From NCBI GenBank assembly GCA_949317995.1, contig OX439038.1, forward strand, positions 70,566,659-70,630,658: a stretch of DNA of 64,000 nt, in the 5' to 3' direction. The translations under genes were made by a program, and so were the position numbers. Positions 60,195 to 64,000 of the stretch are shown one piece after another (positions within the stretch are counted from its first letter, which is position 1; each line of letters opens with the position of its first letter). The notes under the pieces are model-generated. The model did not search any database, was not told the DNA's origin, and saw nothing but the letters and a program-made list of their open reading frames with translations. The DNA comes from Acholoe squamosa. Lineage: Eukaryota > Annelida > Polychaeta > Phyllodocida > Polynoidae.

Positions 60195-61086
60195 GATTTT
60201 TCTCGGTGTACAACTCGAAAAAGTTGACACCGGAAGAGAATGGCGAACACGGGGAAGACCTTCCGGTGATGACGTAGGACTGAGATCCCGCAGGGATTCC
60301 CCTCTTTTCTCGCGTGATTGCAGGGTTCTCCCTATTTTTTCAGTAGGGCAGGACAGAACGCGGACCCAAACACGGACATGAACACGGAGGTCCGCGTTCA
60401 GGTCCGCGTTGAGGGCCGCGTTTAATAAAATCATGTTATATTAGCCGGACGGAAATAATTAGGCGAACTTATACACCTTTGACAATAAAAATAAATATGG
60501 AATTTTTTTATTCCGGGTTAGCAGTCCGTGTTTATATATTTACTATTAAATGGGGAAAAACAGGGCCCTGGCACATAACTATGTCCCTAATTGGTCTTTA
60601 TTTTAGTCTGACATTGACCAGAATATTCTTTTTATTTTCTGCCCAGGGCCACTAAAGGCTGATGGTAACGGAGGTCACCCTAAAATACTGGACACTGGTA
60701 TAATGAGGTCCAGTCCGTCAGCTTAATAGGGAAATTTAGGGGAAATTTTTATTTTTTGAATTTTAACACTAAAAAAACTATAAATCATCACATTTGATAC
60801 CATACATATATTTTCTTTGCCAATTGTAATGGATCAATAATTGTAATCATGCTTCAGGACATAGTGTTTTCAGTAAGCAGCCTTTTTCATCATAAGGCCC
60901 CCCACATGCAAAAAGTACGAAAATAATCTATGTTGTGGACATTTTTCTTTAATTAGTTCTAGAAATCCTAAAAAAGTCCAAAAAGTTAGTAAAAACTGAT
61001 TTTTAAATGTACTATGGCACATAAACTTCCCTGGACAGCAGTTCCCTACTTAACATGGAATGTGCCTTATGTAGTGAGTAGAACCT

Positions 61087-61629
61087 GTAAATAACAATTT
61101 CATTGTATCAACTAGATATAATATTGCATTGCCTGTGGTTAAGCTGTGATCAATTTTTTCTGGAGTATACAAAGGTAAATGATTCAAATCAAATGACCGT
61201 ATAATATCATTGAAGTATATTTTTAAAAACAATGGTTAAACCATTTCTCTGCTGAGATAAATTCAGTAACATTATATCACAAAGCTTATGGAAATTAGAG
61301 ACGGGGTGCTATTTGCCCTATCAAGCCGCATTAGTAAAAAAGCAATTCACTTCACTGCAATTGCCAGTAGTTTTTCCTTGGGGTCAGTAAATTACTTCTA
61401 GATTTTCTTAGAAATCGGCCTCCGGCCAGAAGGAAAATTGAAAATATAATAGATGTATACTAGTCTACTGACCCAGTAAGCAAAATGCCAAAAATGTAAG
61501 AGTGTTTATACGACTGAGTAGGTTTTGCAATTGTCCCCCCATTGAATTTTGTTCTCTTCTATAACAGATTTCTGAGAGAACTATGTAGAACTGGCATTGA
61601 TTAGCATTTAGATTCAAAACAGCAAAACA
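61087..61629. other. Intron 2 of the dead transporter copy
   Basis: Non-coding sequence between exon 3 start and exon 2; partly aligns with 35225-35490 of copy 1. Confidence 0.6.
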
Positions 61630-62290
61630 TACCTCCTCCTATGAAGCCACGACAAGTTCCAAACAAAGCCATCTCTAAAGACAACACTGCATAATTTGCA
61701 CAGAATGGAACTGAGACAGATACAGTAGCTAGTGCTAACATTACCAGTCTAATTTGAGCCTCTTTGTTGAACTTGTCAGAACTCCAGACATGAGGACAGC
61801 AGGTAGACGGCCCAGATTCTGCCAGGTGTACAGCAGGCCCATCTGGTTAGAGCTGGCATCGGTGTTGCTTTCAAGGTCAAGCAAGGAGGATTCAATTATA
61901 GATACCAAAAGGCCCTGTTGATTCAATTAAGTATAACAGCAATATGCATTGTGCTTCTCTAGAACCAGAATGACTTCTCAATTGGGAGATGTTTGGCTTT
62001 CTACCTCTGAGAGAAAAGAAGGAGATTTCGCATTTCTGAATAGATATCAGTTACAAATGTCCCATTGCCTCCTTTTAGAAGATATAACTCAAGAATTAGG
62101 AAATCTAGGAAGGATTATTCATCATTCCAATGGTTTGTGTCCAATGGTTTGTGTCACAGCTTGGTAGTTTTATGAAGTTCTCAGACTCTTTATCTAACAT
62201 AGGGTTTATGCTTGATAATGGGTATCCCTTCTCCCTGGGTCCTATATAGATAGGGCCTTTATTTTGAATGGTATTTTTCTGGATTTACCT

Positions 62291-62800
62291 ACAAATTATA
62301 AAAAGAAAACAATGCCATACCTTTTAGTAAAGAGGTGATTGTATTTATACATGTGAGGAATTACGGTTGTCAAATCACAGCTCTGCAAGACTATGACATG
62401 ATGCCGATATAACAAGCTAGTCATCATATTCTATAGCATGTATAACAACTGAGGATGGGGGAGCATGAGGCAGACACCAGTTAAAAAGAAGAGGGAGGAA
62501 CCTAGTATGATAACCAGTTGAGTAAAATAAACTCTACATTTAAATGCTCACCTTCTAACTTCCAGATTTAACCAAATTGCAGATGAAACACCCACAGTAG
62601 TATAAAGGGGAAAACTCAGCACATAGGAACACCTACTGAAATCGATTTGACCTACTAACAAACCAGAAGTGACCTAGTTTTGAAACCAGAAGTGACCATA
62701 TATGGGCATGTGACCTACTCTTTTGAGCTCTGATTGGCTGAGAGATAATTTCTGCAAATTTATGCTATGATGTCATCACGTGATGATCACGTGATCACAA
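62291..62800. other. Non-coding spacer
   Basis: Nothing recognised. The last 30 bases contain overlapping palindromes, TCATCACGTGATGATCACGT, immediately before the LTR. Confidence 0.4.
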
Positions 62801-63177
62801 TGTAAGGGTTGGTGACCTTACGGACCTGGGGGGTTCGGGTCTTACGGTTCGGAAAGAAAGAGTAAGACAGTATTCCAAGTGTATGCCAACGGTTAGGTTT
62901 ATTACTTAATGCACACTCACGGCTGCCGAATGATATCAAAGAGGCAGCTAATATTAAAAGACAGTGGTTTACATAGTGTGGAGGCCAGAAGGGCCTCTGA
63001 CGTAGCGGCTGAGCCCTGGGCTTTATATACGGACCCAGGTGTTCGTCGTCAGATGTCCCCACAGACCCGGATCGGTGCTGCCACCTATCCGGAACCTGAG
63101 GAACGTCCGACGACTCGACTCACCCGCCACGTCAGACGGTACCCAACTCCTATGGTTTAGTAAAGTGTACCTCTACA
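62801..63177 (-). mobile_element. LTR of a minus-strand LTR retrotransposon
   Basis: Read on the minus strand the 377-bp unit starts TGTAGAGGTACAC and ends AACCCTTACA (TG...CA). It has a TATA box GTATATAAAG (63030-63021) and, about 120 bases on, AATAAA (62903-62898). A polypurine tract abuts its 5' edge at 63178-63190. The bases flanking the two sides do not match, so it is not a solo LTR. It is the 3' LTR of an element whose body extends beyond the window. Confidence 0.7.
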
Positions 63178-63190
63178 CCACTCCCCCAGA
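63178..63190 (-). promoter_or_regulatory. Polypurine tract
   Basis: On the minus strand TCTGGGGGAGTGG directly precedes the LTR start TGTAGAGG. This is the normal position of the plus-strand primer of LTR retrotransposons. Confidence 0.65.
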
Positions 63191-64000
63191 CATTTAGGAG
63201 GGTGTTATACATATAATATTACTAGGATAACATTTCTACATGTCTAAACCTTTAGTAATAGAGGTACAACCATAGGTATAACATTAACACTAAATAAATT
63301 GTGAACCAGATGTCATATATATATATATTCGATAGTGAAATTTAGTTACATATAACGATTAGGATGTTGAAATATTATACGAATTACTTGAAGAAGAGAC
63401 AGTTATGTGAAACGGAACTGTCTATTTAATTATTATACCACATAATATTATATTATATTTCAGGTATAATTAATAAGACAAGTAATATGAATCGTATACA
63501 TGTGATGATGACAGCTATATGTAACGGAACTGTCGATAATAAAACATATCACATAATAACATCCGTATGTGTGTTTGTAGTATTGACACCACATTTGAAT
63601 ATGTAGTCTTAAAGAAGACTGTTATAGTAACGTCACTATCTAATGACATGTCGTATATTAATATTATACGAATTACTTGAGATTCCGTGAGTAGTACGAA
63701 TAGGATTATTTATACCATACACTTAGAAAAAAGAAAAAAATTCACGGTGTGGTAATGAATATGATAATGATATATTATCACCGTGTATCTAACAATCTTT
63801 ATAGCACCAGATCATTATACTTATTATATAATTTGTCTCGCAGGACAATAATATGTGTTATCTGGTGAAGTTTAACGGATCTTATAATATGAATACTAAT
63901 AGTAATTAGAGATCCGTATCAGGAAATGTCTATGTACCCGTATTATAATATGTATCTAGTGGATATATACATACATATAATATTATAGGAAAATAGAAAT
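63191..64000 (-). mobile_element. 3' internal region of the LTR retrotransposon, non-coding
   Basis: The 810 bases are very AT-rich, with stops in all frames. Repeated words (ATATTATACGAATTACTTGA at 63371 and 63661; AACGGAACTGTC at 63411 and 63522) suggest an untranslated region made of diverged tandem units. Gag and pol would lie beyond the right edge. Confidence 0.4.

Larger units (their letters stand above)
50837..60567. mobile_element. PIF/Harbinger DNA transposon, apparently complete
   Basis: The 9,731-bp element is inserted in the foldback repeat; the homologous left arm (about 47030) preserves the empty site AATCTGGCACATAAC. CTG is duplicated on both sides (50834-50836, 60568-60570). 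Ends are inverted: GGGGCTGTTTTTCC against GGCCCTGTTTTTCC. It encodes a DDE transposase on the plus strand and a Myb/SANT-like protein on the minus strand, arranged tail to tail. Both reading frames are unbroken over all exons, which suggests a young and perhaps autonomous copy. Confidence 0.9.
45833..61066. mobile_element. 15.2-kb insertion with TTA target duplication (foldback-like, hosts Harbinger)
   Basis: It splits exon 3 of the dead transporter copy about 17 bp after the splice acceptor; copy 1 shows the uninterrupted site GACATTATGTAGTGAG. TTA flanks it (45829-45831, 61067-61069). The ends pair over 19 bp with two mismatches: GGCATATTCCAAGTTAAGT on the left and the complement GGCACATTCCATGTTAAGT on the right. 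One extra C sits between the left TTA and the end. Without the nested Harbinger the insertion is about 5.5 kb. It carries large internal inverted repeats and no gene of its own. A TTA duplication with GG ends suggests a Harbinger-type origin. Confidence 0.7.
41711..62290 (-). pseudogene. MFSD4/NaGLT1-like transporter, second copy, split by insertions
   Basis: Blocks matching the gene at 34154-36295 lie in the same order on the minus strand: exon 1 remnant (about 62170-62290), exon 2 (61630-61917), the start of exon 3 with its acceptor (61070-61086), the rest of exon 3 (45600-45831), and the C-terminal block (41815-42550). Exon 2 carries a 4-nt deletion after LMSGVL. A TGA interrupts the exon 3/4 region near 45600. 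The C-terminal block breaks around 41955 and loses the last helices' frame. A LINE fills 42557-45562 and a 15.2-kb composite fills 45833-61066. The copy is dead. Confidence 0.85.

Noticed and set aside
62770-62800. CACGTGATGATCACGTGATC palindromes as a regulatory site
   Set aside because: They abut the LTR edge and may matter for integration, but nothing else supports a regulatory role.

Overview
This is a piece of an animal nuclear genome. It is AT-rich, its genes have GT..AG introns, and it is dense in transposons. The gene families (rhodopsin-like GPCRs with an FMRFamide-receptor-like TM7, a secreted PAN-domain protein, an MFSD4/NaGLT1-like sugar carrier) and the PIF/Harbinger, piggyBac-like, LINE and LTR elements fit a marine invertebrate such as a lophotrochozoan or invertebrate deuterostome. 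The sequence alone does not settle the phylum. Nothing bacterial, no CRISPR and no convincing RNA gene was seen.

Layout. 1-28.4 kb: a segmental duplication of about 4 kb (copy A 1-4097; copy B 11951-15252 plus 27263-28436), with decayed GPCR copies inside it and between its copies. Each copy ends in a two-exon signal-peptide + PAN gene. Copy A is intact; copy B has lost the signal-peptide exon and carries a 5-nt frameshift. Copy B is split by a 12,004-bp element (15253-27256) with long terminal inverted repeats and a 6-bp target duplication. Copy A preserves the empty site. These end features are Polinton/Maverick-like, but no polymerase or integrase is visible. The element has a short TATA-driven, spliced and broken gene and is packed with smaller MITEs.

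28.4-34 kb: a GC-rich, low-complexity, multi-exon gene of unknown function (30851-32301) behind a field of repeated GTTTGCGCGACTGATC motifs; its 3' end was not found. 34-36.3 kb: an MFSD4/NaGLT1-like transporter gene on the minus strand, complete except for a frameshift at an A9 run. 36.3-41.7 kb: no genes, several MITEs.

41.7-62.3 kb: a second, dead copy of the transporter gene, opened by two insertions. A 5'-truncated LINE (42557-45562) lies between its third and fourth coding blocks. A 15.2-kb insertion (45833-61066, TTA target duplication) lies inside its third exon. The latter is a foldback-like repeat into which an apparently intact PIF/Harbinger transposon (50837-60567) has jumped. That transposon carries two convergent genes: a five-exon DDE transposase (+) and a nine-exon gene (-) for a predicted 1,406-residue protein. 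This protein contains the usual Harbinger Myb/SANT-like domain but is much larger than usual partners, with an RG-rich N-terminus, a glutamine-rich repeat and a long helical segment. All splice phases agree and no stop interrupts either gene.

62.3-64 kb: spacer, then one LTR of a minus-strand LTR retrotransposon (62801-63177) with polypurine tract, TATA box and poly(A) signal; its body runs off the window.
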